In this document: one piece after another, positions 1 through 8,604 of the stretch
How the letters are laid out: each line of letters opens with the position of its first letter
Numbering within the stretch: the first letter of the stretch is position 1
From: Rhodoferax ferrireducens
GTDB lineage: Bacteria > Pseudomonadota > Gammaproteobacteria > Burkholderiales > Burkholderiaceae_C
Assembly (NCBI GenBank): GCA_002083775.1
Contig: MTEI01000004.1
Coordinates: 186,001 to 250,000, forward strand
DNA length: 64,000 bases
Direction: 5' to 3'
Translations under genes and position numbers: made by a program
Notes under the pieces: model-generated
The model's input: the letters and a program-made list of their open reading frames with translations, nothing else
The model's database searches: none
Told to the model about the DNA's origin: nothing

Positions 1-202
1 CAATATCCACCACGCCCAGCCCTTCTGCCAGCTTGACAAACCAGTGCACGGATAAGCCGCGCAACGGAAAGGTCAACCCACCTTCAGGCCCCTGGAAACT
101 CAGCACCACGATGACCAGCATCGGGCCGTACAAAAACAACACAAAGGCGGCAAAAAACAGCGCCAGAAACCAGAAACCTGCGGAGCGGTGGTCTTTGTTC
201 AT
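1..202 (-). CDS. potC: Spermidine/putrescine ABC transporter permease, PotC-like (partial)
   Basis: This is the N-terminal 67 codons of an inner-membrane permease; the rest lies beyond the left edge. The start ATG is at 202-200, two bases after the stop of the upstream permease, with an AGGAG ribosome site inside that gene's end. A hydrophobic first membrane segment (FLALFFAAFVLFLYGPML) is followed by the LSFQGPEGGLTFP stretch typical of PotC-type permeases. It would form the channel with the PotB-like partner and be driven by the PotA-like ATPase. Polyamine substrate is inferred from the family and the four-gene layout. Confidence 0.85.
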   Translation of the reverse strand, partial: MNKDHRSAGFWFLALFFAAFVLFLYGPMLVIVVLSFQGPEGGLTFPLRGLSVHWFVKLAEGLGVVDI

Positions 203-204
203 GC

Positions 205-1119
205 TCACAACTCCTTGCGAATATCAACCAGCCGGGTCAGCGCCCAGATGATCATGAGCACCAGGCTCAGCAAAATCACTGCATTGGCCGCCGCCAGCGG
301 AAATTGCAGGTACGAGGTTTGCACCTGGATGATCTTGCCCACCGAGGCGATCTGCTGGCCACCCATGACACCAATCGTCACAAAGTCACCCATGACGATG
401 GTGATGACAAAAATCGAACCGATGATGATGCCGGTGCGGCTCAACGGCACGATCACGTTCCACAGCGTTTGCCAAGCAGAGGCGCCGCTGTCGTTGGCGG
501 CTTCGATCAGACTGCGGTCGATGCGCATCATGCTGTTGAAAATCGGCACGATCATGAACATGGTGTAGAGGTGCACAAAAGCCAGCACCACCGAAAAGTC
601 CGAAAACAGCAGCCACTCAATGGGCGTGTCAATCAGCCCAATCCCTTGCAGGCTCTGGTTCACCAGCCCGTTGCGCCCGAGCAGCGGCACCCAGGAGATC
701 ATGCGAATCACGTTGCTGGTCCAGAAGGGAATCGTGCACAGCACAAACAGCAGCGTCTGCACGTTGCTGGAGCGCACGTAAAACGCCAGAAAGTACGACA
801 CGGTGAACCCGATCACCAGCGTGATCAGCCAGACCAGAAAACTGAATTTGAAGGTGGACAGGTAGGTCTTGAAGGTGACGCACATCTCGTCCGTGTTACT
901 GCAGCCGTCAAACACCGACACGTAGTTTTTGAAGGTGAAGGCAGGCAGCAGTTCGTATTCATTGAAGTCCCAAAAGCTGACCATGCCAATCAGCGCCAGC
1001 GGGACCAGGAAAAACAGCACAAACACCAGCGTGAGCGGCGCCGCCTGCCACCAAGCCGCCAGGCTGCGACCTGGAGCGGAGGTGGTGGCAGTGATAGACG
1101 GGCTCGCACTGGTGTTCAT
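205..1119 (-). CDS. potB: Spermidine/putrescine ABC transporter permease, PotB-like
   Basis: A 304-residue inner-membrane permease of the polyamine/opine transporter family. About six membrane segments are visible, starting near residue 28 after a Ser/Ala/Thr-rich cytoplasmic tail. The cytoplasmic EAA loop (EAANDSGASAWQTLWNVI), which contacts the ATPase, lies near residues 210-230. It sits third in a potA-potD-potB-potC order on the minus strand. The 158-base gap to the binding-protein gene contains a short C5/G5 palindrome (CCCCCTAGAGGGGG at 1225-1238), possibly an attenuator or mRNA-stabilising hairpin. Family assignment is firm; the exact substrate (putrescine, spermidine or another cation) is inferred. 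Confidence 0.9.
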   Translation of the reverse strand: MNTSASPSITATTSAPGRSLAAWWQAAPLTLVFVLFFLVPLALIGMVSFWDFNEYELLPAFTFKNYVSVFDGCSNTDEMCVTFKTYLSTFKFSFLVWLITLVIGFTVSYFLAFYVRSSNVQTLLFVLCTIPFWTSNVIRMISWVPLLGRNGLVNQSLQGIGLIDTPIEWLLFSDFSVVLAFVHLYTMFMIVPIFNSMMRIDRSLIEAANDSGASAWQTLWNVIVPLSRTGIIIGSIFVITIVMGDFVTIGVMGGQQIASVGKIIQVQTSYLQFPLAAANAVILLSLVLMIIWALTRLVDIRKEL

Positions 1120-1277
1120 GGTTTGGATTTAGAGTGATCAGCTAGTTAAAAAGCCACCGATGGAGTTTGCACAGCGCCAAGCCAGAAACACCGCGGAACC
1201 GGCTTAGCCGGGCCGCTGGTGTTGCCCCCTAGAGGGGGGAAAAGGCTACACGCAGTGAGCCTGGACGGGGGTGTTTC

Positions 1278-2585
1278 TTATGCAGCGACGAATTCATTCC
1301 ACTTCTGCACCATGTAATTGTTCTCATCCATCACCGCGTTCCAGCAGGCGATGCCGCCCATGCGGGCTTCGTAGCTGCCGCCGTCGCGGATCTGGCCGAC
1401 CTTGGCCAGCACGTCACCGTTGGGGCTCTTGATGTCCTGGGTGGCGGCTTTGCCTTCCATCCAGTAGGCCCACTCGTAGGCTTCCATCTTCGACTTGGCG
1501 GTGTCCAGCACGGCGCTGTAATAACCTTGGCGGTTCAGGTAAGCACCGGCCCAGCCATCCAGGAACCAGTTGATGAACTCGTAGGCGCCGTCGAGCTTGC
1601 GGCCAGACAGCGTGGCGGGCAGGCCAAAACCAGCCGCCCAGGCGCGATAACCTTCTTTGAGCGGCTGGAAGTTACAGGCAATGCCTTTGGTGCGCACGGC
1701 GGTCACGGCCGGGCTCCACATCGACTGGATCACCACTTCGCCCGAGGCCATCAGGTTCACTGACTCGTTGAAGTCTTTCCACAACGCACGGAACTGGCCC
1801 GCTTTTTTGGCTTCGATCAGGGTTTTGATGGTCAGGTCAATCTCGGCCTTGGTCATGTTGCCCTTGTCGGGGTATTTGTAGAGGCCCATGGCTTCCACCA
1901 CCATGGCGGCGTCCATGATGCCGATGCTGGGGATGTTCAAAATGGCGGCTTTACCCTTGAACTCGGGGTTCAGCAACTCTGCCCAGGAGTTGATCGGGCG
2001 CTTGATCAGATCCGGGCGGATGCCCAGTGTGTCGGCGTTGTACACGGTGGGAATCAGGCTCATGAACTGGGTCGGGCTCTTGGCAAAGACCTTGCTCTTT
2101 TCACCTTCGAGGTAAATCACCTTTTTAGGCGCGGTGCCCTGGTCGCCCACGGCCTTGCCAGCCACAGTGCCTGTGGTGAACAGCGGCGTGATCTTGTCGG
2201 CGTTCTTGATGCGTTTGACGTCAATACCCTTCAAGTTGCCGGTCGGCACGATCTTCTTCAGCGAAAAATATTCGGTGTCGATCAAATCGAAGCTGTTGGG
2301 CGCGGTGACGGCGCGTTTGGTCACGTCATCGGTGGTCACGGCCACGTACTGGATCTTGATACCGGTGTCTTTTTCAAACTTGTCACCAATCGACTTGTCC
2401 TGGTTCACGGCGGTGCCGAGGTACCGCAAGGTGATTTTTTCCTGCGCGTGCACGGCCGGGAACATGCCGGTGGCCAGAATGCCTGCGGTGCCTTTGAGCA
2501 GGCTGCGGCGGGGTACCGAGGCGCCCAGCGCCCCGTTGGCAACACCGCTGGCGATGTCGGTGATGGTTTTGGTAATGTCAGTCAT
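1278..2585 (-). CDS. Periplasmic polyamine-type substrate-binding protein with Tat signal
   Basis: A 435-residue extracellular solute-binding protein of the PotD/type 1 family. The N-terminus has a twin-arginine signal (PRRSLLKG near residue 25) after an unusually long n-region, ending in a hydrophobic stretch and an AHAQ-like cleavage site near residue 48. Tat export suggests that it folds in the cytoplasm first. The ribosome site is CTCCAGGAG-like just before the ATG. It lies between the ATPase gene and the two permease genes, as expected for the substrate receptor of this transporter. Ligand is inferred from neighbours; related proteins bind putrescine, spermidine or other organic cations. 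Confidence 0.85.
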   Translation of the reverse strand: MTDITKTITDIASGVANGALGASVPRRSLLKGTAGILATGMFPAVHAQEKITLRYLGTAVNQDKSIGDKFEKDTGIKIQYVAVTTDDVTKRAVTAPNSFDLIDTEYFSLKKIVPTGNLKGIDVKRIKNADKITPLFTTGTVAGKAVGDQGTAPKKVIYLEGEKSKVFAKSPTQFMSLIPTVYNADTLGIRPDLIKRPINSWAELLNPEFKGKAAILNIPSIGIMDAAMVVEAMGLYKYPDKGNMTKAEIDLTIKTLIEAKKAGQFRALWKDFNESVNLMASGEVVIQSMWSPAVTAVRTKGIACNFQPLKEGYRAWAAGFGLPATLSGRKLDGAYEFINWFLDGWAGAYLNRQGYYSAVLDTAKSKMEAYEWAYWMEGKAATQDIKSPNGDVLAKVGQIRDGGSYEARMGGIACWNAVMDENNYMVQKWNEFVAA

Positions 2586-2655
2586 GGCAAAAACTCCTGG
2601 AGGGCTGATGAAAATCTTCTTGCGAAGCGGGAGGGAAACAGTTCAATAAACAACA

Positions 2656-3717
2656 TCAATGCGCCAGCGCGTGTGAGGCTTCGGGTGCCCAGGTCAGCTG
2701 GACGCTCTGGCCCAGCTGATAAGGCTGCTGCTCAAACTGGTTTTCGGGCACCATCACCGAGACCTCGGCGGTGGCGTTGGCGGAGAGGGTTTTGCCGGGA
2801 TATTGCAGGCCCACCAGCACATAAGTGCCCTGGTATTCAATGTCGGAAATCACCGCGCGTTTGTTGCCCGCGCCGTCATGCAGGCCGGGTGCATCGGCGG
2901 CCATCTGCATGCGGTCGGTGCGCACGCTGATCTTGCCCACCGGGGTGTCCAACACGTTGTGCCCGCCCATGAACCGCGCCACAAATTCGCTCACCGGGCG
3001 GTTGTAAATCTCATGCGGGCTGCCCATCTGTTCAATCACGCCGTGGTTCATCACCACCATGGTGTCGGCCAGCGCCATGGCTTCTTCCTGCGAGTGGGTC
3101 ACGTGGACAAAGGTCAGGCCCAACTCTTTTTGCCAACGGCGCAACTCGGCGCGCATCTGGATGCGCAAAAACGGGTCCAAGGCGGACAGTGGCTCATCCA
3201 GCAGCAGCACTTTGGGCTGGGTGATCAAGGCGCGGGCCAGCGCCACCCGCTGCTGTTGGCCACCCGAGAGTTCGGCCGGTTTACGCTGCGCCAGGTGCCC
3301 CATGGCCACGCGCTCGAGCAAATCAGCCGCCTGCTTGTGGCGCGCGGCCTTGTCCACACCTTTCATCTTCAGGCTGAAGGCCACGTTGTCCAGCGCGCTC
3401 AGGTGCGGAAACAGCGCAAAACTCTGGAACATCATGGCGGTGCCGCGAGCGGCGGCGGGCAGGTCGGTGATGTTGCGGTCTTCCAGCAGCACGTCACCAC
3501 TGGTCACCGACTCGTGTCCGGCAATCATGCGCAGGGTGGTGCTTTTGCCGCAGCCTGACGGGCCCAGCAGACAGCAATAACTGCCGCTGGCAATGCGCAG
3601 GTTGATGCCGTCCACCGCAGGTTTGCCGTTGCCGTAGTTCTTGGTCAGTTCAACCAGTTCAACAGCGGCGTGGCCAGGGTGAAGTTTGGCGTCAGCAACA
3701 GGCGATGGGATCTTCAT
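2656..3717 (-). CDS. potA: Polyamine ABC transporter ATP-binding protein, PotA-like
   Basis: A 353-residue ATPase that powers the transporter. Walker A is GPSGCGKST (residues 52-60), the signature is LSGGQQQR (150-157), and Walker B is VLLLDEP (170-176). A C-terminal TOBE-like regulatory domain fills roughly residues 255-353. It is the first gene of a four-gene minus-strand operon, followed 70 bases later by the binding protein. The start was chosen at the first ATG; upstream bases hold a sigma-54-like -24/-12 element so close that any such transcript would be nearly leaderless, so either the start or that promoter call may be wrong. Confidence 0.92.
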   Translation of the reverse strand: MKIPSPVADAKLHPGHAAVELVELTKNYGNGKPAVDGINLRIASGSYCCLLGPSGCGKSTTLRMIAGHESVTSGDVLLEDRNITDLPAAARGTAMMFQSFALFPHLSALDNVAFSLKMKGVDKAARHKQAADLLERVAMGHLAQRKPAELSGGQQQRVALARALITQPKVLLLDEPLSALDPFLRIQMRAELRRWQKELGLTFVHVTHSQEEAMALADTMVVMNHGVIEQMGSPHEIYNRPVSEFVARFMGGHNVLDTPVGKISVRTDRMQMAADAPGLHDGAGNKRAVISDIEYQGTYVLVGLQYPGKTLSANATAEVSVMVPENQFEQQPYQLGQSVQLTWAPEASHALAH

Positions 3718-3728
3718 GCCCCATCATT

Positions 3729-3744
3729 CGCAAAACGCGTGCCA
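3729..3744 (-). promoter_or_regulatory. Candidate sigma-54 (-24/-12) promoter of potA
   Basis: Read on the minus strand the bases are TGGCACGCGTTTTGCG, an exact match to the TGGCACG-N4-TTGC consensus with GG-N10-GC spacing. The predicted start of transcription would be about base 3718, one base before the potA ATG, which is unusually close. Confidence 0.4.
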
Positions 3745-3747
3745 GGA

Positions 3748-3780
3748 TTGTGTACAAACTAAATTGGCAATTGCATACAA
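3748..3780. promoter_or_regulatory. Two near-palindromic operator-like boxes upstream of potA
   Basis: TTGTGTACAA (3748-3757) and TTGCATACAA (3771-3780) are two copies of a TTGTATACAA-like box, 23 bases apart, or about two helical turns. This arrangement suits a dimeric repressor such as a GntR-type protein. No regulator gene is adjacent, so the identity of the binder is open. Confidence 0.35.
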
Positions 3781-3875
3781 AACTGCACAGCATTGGTGCT
3801 CAATGTGGGGCCAGCCTGACCGCCAGGACTCAAAACGGGGCAGCCCCGTGCACCGAAGCGGCGATACCAGCCGCC

Positions 3876-4544
3876 TCAGGCGTCCAAATCAATCACCTGC
3901 GCCAGCGCCACGCCCTCGGGGGCTTCATAGTGCGCCAGCACGCAGGCTCGGCTGGTCCAGCGGGAAGCCAACGCCAATTGCTGCAACACGAAGCGGATGG
4001 AGGGTTTGTCCAACGCGGCAAACGGGTCGTCCAACAGGGTCACGGTGGCGCCCGCTGCGAACGCCGCCGCCAGCCAGACCTTGCGCTTGCTGCCGGTCGA
4101 GAGCATGTAGAGCGGCTTGTCCAGATACTCAGTGAGCGACAAGCCTGCCAGCAGCGCAACCCAAGTGGGTACGTCGGGCGGTACAAAGGCTGCGTAGCGC
4201 TGGCGCTGCTGATCAAAAAACTGCCGTGGGGTGAGGGCATCAAAGGCACTGGTGGCCGGGTCGATCCAAAAAACGGTTTGCCGCCAGGCTTGCGGCTGTG
4301 CGTGCGAAGTCAGACCACCTGACTGCAGACTGCCCGCCTGCAGCGCCAGATCACCCGCCACAAGCCGCAGGAGCGTGGTTTTACCCGCCCCGTCGCCGCC
4401 CAGCACCAGTGTGACCCCCGCGCCAATGTGCGCATCAAAGTTCTGGAACACCGTGTGCTGCGGGTAGGCAAAACCCAAACCCTGCACCCGCAACAAAGCA
4501 GGCTGAGGTTTGGGTGCTGGGCTGGTCAAGGGCATGGCGAGTTG
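3876..4544 (-). CDS. Lone ABC transporter ATP-binding protein
   Basis: A 222-residue single ABC ATPase domain. Walker A is GGDGAGKTT and the signature is the degenerate LSTGSKRK. Walker B runs LLDDP, with Asp where the catalytic Glu normally stands (LDEP), so hydrolysis may be altered. No permease or binding protein lies beside it. The start was placed at the ATG at 4544; a longer in-frame start at 4586 would translate a dispersed palindromic repeat (MIKGLTAINN) and is less likely. Architecture resembles the small CcmA/exporter-type ATPases, but the substrate cannot be told. It is upstream of potA on the same strand with a 158-base gap. Confidence 0.75.
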   Translation of the reverse strand, partial: QLAMPLTSPAPKPQPALLRVQGLGFAYPQHTVFQNFDAHIGAGVTLVLGGDGAGKTTLLRLVAGDLALQAGSLQSGGLTSHAQPQAWRQTVFWIDPATSAFDALTPRQFFDQQRQRYAAFVPPDVPTWVALLAGLSLTEYLDKPLYMLSTGSKRKVWLAAAFAAGATVTLLDDPFAALDKPSIRFVLQQLALASRWTSRACVLAHYEAPEGVALAQVIDLDA

Positions 4545-4561
4545 CATGATTACTATGTTAT

Positions 4562-4606
4562 TTATAGCTGTAAGCCCTTTTATCATAAGGGCTTCAGGCC
4601 AATTTT
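4562..4606. repeat. Dispersed palindromic repeat, copy 1
   Basis: Reverse-orientation copy: TATAGCTGTAAGCCC, a short loop, then ATAAGGGCTTCAGGCC. It lies just upstream of the lone ABC ATPase gene and supplies an alternative in-frame start for it. Confidence 0.8.
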
Positions 4607-4705
4607 ATACCAAACTTTCAAATTGGAACCAAGCTGCCACACAGCCTGGCTTGCCTGCCTAGAATGCGTGACTGACCCACACCACAAGCCCCACCACCCC
4701 CGAAC

Positions 4706-7027
4706 ATGATGCAGGCCACCCTGTTCCACCTCACGCTTGGCAGGCTGTTCGCAGGCTGGCTGGCGCTGTGCCTGCCCCTGGTTTGGGCGGCACCTGCCCC
4801 GCCTGCCCCAACTGTCCCGGTGCGCGAGAAGCTGACCTTGGGTGTGTTCGCCTACTTGGGCGTGGCGCAAACGCAGGCCCAGTACCAGCCTCTGGTGGAC
4901 TATCTCAACAGCACGCTGCGCGAGGAGCAGGTGGAACTGAAGGTGCTGCCACAAGCCGAGATCAACCACGGGGTGGAAAGCGGCGAGCTCGACATCGTCA
5001 CCACCAACCCGACGCACTTTTTGGTCATCCGCAACCGCTACCCGCTGACCGGGGTGATCGCCACCCGTATGTCGGAGGTGAACGGTCAACCGGTGCAGCA
5101 TCTGGCCGGCGTCATCATCACCCGGACTGATCGCCTGCACATTCGCGAGCTGGCCGATGTGCGTGGCAAGGTGGTGGCCACCCCCAGCACCCAGCACATG
5201 GGCGGGTACCGGGCGCAGGCTTATGAGCTCTACCTGGCGGGCGTCAGAATGCCTGACGACGTACGCCAGTTGCTGGAACTTGAAACCCACCAGGCAGTGG
5301 TGCATGCGGTGCTGGATGGCCGCGCCGAAGTGGGGCTGATCCGCGAGGGCGTGCTCGAACTGATGCAGCACCAGGGCCAGCTGCACAGCGGCCAGCTCAA
5401 GCTGATCCACCCACAGCAGCACGCCAACTATCCGTTCCAGGTGTCGACCCGGTTGTATCCGGAGTGGCCGGTGTTCGCCCTGCCGCATGTCTCAGACAAG
5501 GCGGTGCGGCATGTGGCAGCAGCCCTGTTTGCGCTGGAGCCAGATCACCCGGCTGCCCGCGCCGCAGGGGCCCACGGCTACACCGTGTCAGCCGACTACC
5601 TGCCGGTAGAAGCCTTGGCGCGTGCCTTGCGCCTGCCGCCGTTTGACCAGAACCTGGACGTGACCTGGCAGGACATCTGGCAAACCTGGCGGCTGGGCCT
5701 GATCACTGCAGCGGTGGCAACCCTCATCATCCTGGCGCTGGCGGCGGTGCTGGTGTGGCTGGCCAAGCGCGAGCGCCAGGCGCGCGCACGCCTGAGCCTG
5801 CTGCTCGACACCCTGGGTGAGGGCGTTTATGGCACCGACGCCAGCGGACACTGCAGCTTTATCAACCGCGCGGCACTGCACATGCTGGGTCGCACCGAAG
5901 CCGAGGTGCTGGGCCAGTCGCCACACCTGCTGTTTCACCCCCAGCGCCAGGACGGTCAGCCCTATCTGGAAGCCGAGTGCCCGATGTCGCAAACCTTGCA
6001 CGATGGCCAGGTGCGCCGCGGTGAAGAGTGGTTTGTGCACCCCACACAAGGTGGTTTCCCGGTAGGCTATGTCGTCAGCCCCATCCGCCAGGGCGGCGCC
6101 CTGATTGGCTCGGTGGTGGCGTTTCAGGACATTCACCTGCGCAAGAAGATTGAGGCCAACTTGCACCACCTGATCAAGGAGCTGACGCAGACCAACAGCC
6201 AACTCAAAGACACCCGCAACCAGCTGCTGCAGAGCGAAAAGCTGGCTGCCATAGGCCAGCTGGCGGCAGGTGTGGCGCATGAGATCAACAACCCGGTGGC
6301 CTTTGTCACCTCCAACCTGGGCACGCTGGCAAGCTACGTGCGCGACCTGTTGCGCCTGGGCGAAGTGGCCAGCACCACCCCGGCGGGCCAACAGCTGGCC
6401 ACCGAGATCGACCTGCCCTACCTGCGCCAGGACGTGACCGAACTGCTGACCGAGTCCCGCGACGGGCTGGAGCGGGTGCGCAAAATTGTGCTGGACCTGC
6501 GCAACTTCTCACGCAGCGGCGATACGCAGTGGGAGGACGCCAGCGTGAACGACTGCCTGGACGCAGCCCTGAACATCATCTGGAACGAGCTCAAGTACAA
6601 GTGCACACTGCACAAACACTATGGCGAGCTGCCGCTGATCCGCTGCAACGCCTCACAGCTCAGCCAGGTCTTCATGAACCTGCTTCTCAACGCCGCCCAG
6701 GCCATTCCTGCCCAAGGCGATATCACCCTGACCACCGAGGCAGTGACTGACCCGGCACTGGGCCGGGTGGTGCGCATCACCCTCAGCGACACCGGCACCG
6801 GCATTGCACCTGAGAACATCCAGCGCATTTTTGACCCCTTCTTCACCACCAAGCCAGTCGGCAAGGGCACTGGCTTGGGCCTGTCGCTGGTGTGGGGCAT
6901 TGTCGAGCAGCATCAGGGGCACATTGACGTAGCGAGCCAGCCAGGCCAGGGCACCACGTTTACCGTGACGCTGCCGGTCGCAACCCAGGCTCCAACGGGT
7001 GCCACAACTGCGCCAGAAACGGCCTGA
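4706..7027 (+). CDS. PhnD-like periplasmic-domain/PAS sensor histidine kinase
   Basis: A 773-residue membrane sensor. Residues 1-30 are a signal/anchor; 40-300 form a PhnD-type phosphate/phosphonate-binding fold in the periplasm; 331-352 are a membrane helix; about 362-475 are a PAS domain with INRAALHMLGRTEAEV; about 480-512 are coiled coil. The HisKA box carries the phosphorylated His (GVAHEINNP, H525). The ATPase domain has an N box (NLLLNAAQAI) and DTGTGIAPENIQRIF plus GTGLGLSL. No response regulator is adjacent, so it is an orphan kinase. Related fusions use a former transporter binding fold to sense an anion or other small ligand; the ligand here is unknown. Confidence 0.88.
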   Translation: MMQATLFHLTLGRLFAGWLALCLPLVWAAPAPPAPTVPVREKLTLGVFAYLGVAQTQAQYQPLVDYLNSTLREEQVELKVLPQAEINHGVESGELDIVTTNPTHFLVIRNRYPLTGVIATRMSEVNGQPVQHLAGVIITRTDRLHIRELADVRGKVVATPSTQHMGGYRAQAYELYLAGVRMPDDVRQLLELETHQAVVHAVLDGRAEVGLIREGVLELMQHQGQLHSGQLKLIHPQQHANYPFQVSTRLYPEWPVFALPHVSDKAVRHVAAALFALEPDHPAARAAGAHGYTVSADYLPVEALARALRLPPFDQNLDVTWQDIWQTWRLGLITAAVATLIILALAAVLVWLAKRERQARARLSLLLDTLGEGVYGTDASGHCSFINRAALHMLGRTEAEVLGQSPHLLFHPQRQDGQPYLEAECPMSQTLHDGQVRRGEEWFVHPTQGGFPVGYVVSPIRQGGALIGSVVAFQDIHLRKKIEANLHHLIKELTQTNSQLKDTRNQLLQSEKLAAIGQLAAGVAHEINNPVAFVTSNLGTLASYVRDLLRLGEVASTTPAGQQLATEIDLPYLRQDVTELLTESRDGLERVRKIVLDLRNFSRSGDTQWEDASVNDCLDAALNIIWNELKYKCTLHKHYGELPLIRCNASQLSQVFMNLLLNAAQAIPAQGDITLTTEAVTDPALGRVVRITLSDTGTGIAPENIQRIFDPFFTTKPVGKGTGLGLSLVWGIVEQHQGHIDVASQPGQGTTFTVTLPVATQAPTGATTAPETA

Positions 7028-7032
7028 AAACC

Positions 7033-8454
7033 TCAGCGGATCAAAAAGCGCAGTACCCGGTCAGCAAACTTGCCATACGGCGGCCAGAGGAATTTGAGGG
7101 TGCTAAAGCGCGTCTGGTAAAACACCGGGCGCAGTTTGGAAAAGGTCTCAAACCCTTCCCGCGCGTGGTAGTGCCCCATGCCAGAGTCGCCCACGCCGCC
7201 AAACGGCAGGTCGTGCTGGCCCACATGAAATAACGCATCGTTCACCGACACGCCACCGCTCATCACATGGTCAATCAGGTGCTGCACTTTGGCCGCGTCG
7301 TTGCTGAACGGGTAAATGGCCAGCGGGCGCGGCCCGGCGTTGATGCTGGTGACCACCTCGTCCAACTGCGCGTAGCTGCGCAGCGGCAGGATCGGCCCGA
7401 AGATTTCGCGCTGCAGCAGGATGCTGTCGGGTGGGGCGTTGAGCACGATGTGCGGCGCGATTTTGCGGGTGTCGCGGTCAAACGCCAGGCCGTCCATCAG
7501 GCTCAAAACCTGCGCGCCACGATTTCGGGCATCGTCCAGAGCCGCCAGCAGGCGCTCGAACGCCCGTTGATCGATGATGGATGTGTAGTCGGGCGAGTTC
7601 AGGCTCGGGTAACGCTTGGCCACCAGCGCGCGCGCCAGGTTGACGAAGGCGTCCACCTTGCCCGCAGGCAGCCAGGCGTGGTCTACCGTGGTGCAGATCT
7701 GCCCGGCGTTGAGCAGCTTCACAAACAAAATGCGCTCCGCCGCCAATTTCAGCGGGAAGTCGTCACAGACGATGGCTGGGGCCTTGCCACCCAGTTCCAG
7801 CGTCACCGGGCACAGATTCTGTGCGGCGGCGGCCATCACCGCGCGGCCAGTCTGGCCGGAGCCGGTGAACAGCAGGTGGTCAAACTTGAGTTGGGAAAAC
7901 TCCACCCCGACGCCACCGGTTTCGTCAAAAAACTGCAGCTTTTCGGGCGGGAAATACTTGGTCATGTGCAGTATGAGGTACGCCGCTAGATGGCGTGAGT
8001 TCTCGCTCATCTTGACCATGGCGCGGTTGCCGGCAGCAAAGATGTAGCTCAGCGGCACCATGCTCAGGTTCAGCGGAAAGTTCCACGGCACGATCACTCC
8101 CACCACCCCCAGCGGCTGCGGGATCACCCGGTTGCGGGCACCCAGAAAGTTGCGCCAGTCCACCCCCCGGCGCTGTGGGCGCATCCAGCCACGCAGTTGT
8201 TTGAGGATGTGGTCAATGCCGTCCACCGCCGGAAACACCTCAGCCAGCAGCGTCTCGTGGCGCGAGCGGTGACCGTAATCGGCACTGATGGCTGCGACCA
8301 GGGCGTCTTGGTGCTCGCGGATAAAACGCTGCAGGGTGCGCAGGTCTTGTTGGCGCTCATCCAGGCTGGGAACGGGGTGTGCCAGATAGGCCTGGCGTTG
8401 CAAGTCCAGAGCGGTCTGCAGGGCGCTGGCGGGAGGGAGGGCAATGTGCTTCAT
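7033..8454 (-). CDS. calB: Coniferyl aldehyde dehydrogenase-type aldehyde dehydrogenase
   Basis: A 473-residue NAD(P)-dependent aldehyde dehydrogenase lacking a signal peptide. Catalytic Cys254 lies in GQICTTVDH and the general-base Glu220 in TLELGGKAP; the oxyanion/cofactor motif VPWNFPLNL is at 122-130. Length, the short N-terminus and the C-terminal membrane-like PVFYQTR...LRFLIR tail fit the coniferyl aldehyde dehydrogenase subgroup, which oxidises phenylpropanoid or long-chain aldehydes to acids. It is convergent with the sensor kinase gene, with five bases between stops. Family is certain, substrate subgroup probable. Confidence 0.85.
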   Translation of the reverse strand: MKHIALPPASALQTALDLQRQAYLAHPVPSLDERQQDLRTLQRFIREHQDALVAAISADYGHRSRHETLLAEVFPAVDGIDHILKQLRGWMRPQRRGVDWRNFLGARNRVIPQPLGVVGVIVPWNFPLNLSMVPLSYIFAAGNRAMVKMSENSRHLAAYLILHMTKYFPPEKLQFFDETGGVGVEFSQLKFDHLLFTGSGQTGRAVMAAAAQNLCPVTLELGGKAPAIVCDDFPLKLAAERILFVKLLNAGQICTTVDHAWLPAGKVDAFVNLARALVAKRYPSLNSPDYTSIIDQRAFERLLAALDDARNRGAQVLSLMDGLAFDRDTRKIAPHIVLNAPPDSILLQREIFGPILPLRSYAQLDEVVTSINAGPRPLAIYPFSNDAAKVQHLIDHVMSGGVSVNDALFHVGQHDLPFGGVGDSGMGHYHAREGFETFSKLRPVFYQTRFSTLKFLWPPYGKFADRVLRFLIR

Positions 8455-8540
8455 GGTGCTGGCAGTTTAGGCCGCAAAGGCCACCTGCGCCAAGTCGACC
8501 ACCCCGTTTGAACGACCGGCTCTAACTCACGAAGAAGACT

Positions 8541-8590
8541 GTCATTGCAGATTACCGGCAACCTGGATCCCGGGTCGGGCCCGGGATGAC
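8541..8590. repeat. Intergenic GTCATTGC...GGGATGAC repeat, copy 1
   Basis: A 50-base element between the aldehyde dehydrogenase and msrA. It begins GTCATTGC, contains GGATCCCGGGTCGGGCCC, a strong palindrome, and ends GGGATGAC. A 68-base relative in the opposite orientation is at 47718-47785. Confidence 0.7.
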
Positions 8591-8604
8591 AACCTTCAAT
8601 AGCG

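Noticed and set aside
1225-1238. CCCCCTAGAGGGGG as a rho-independent terminator of potD
   Set aside because: The stem is short, has almost no loop and is not followed by a T-run on the minus strand.
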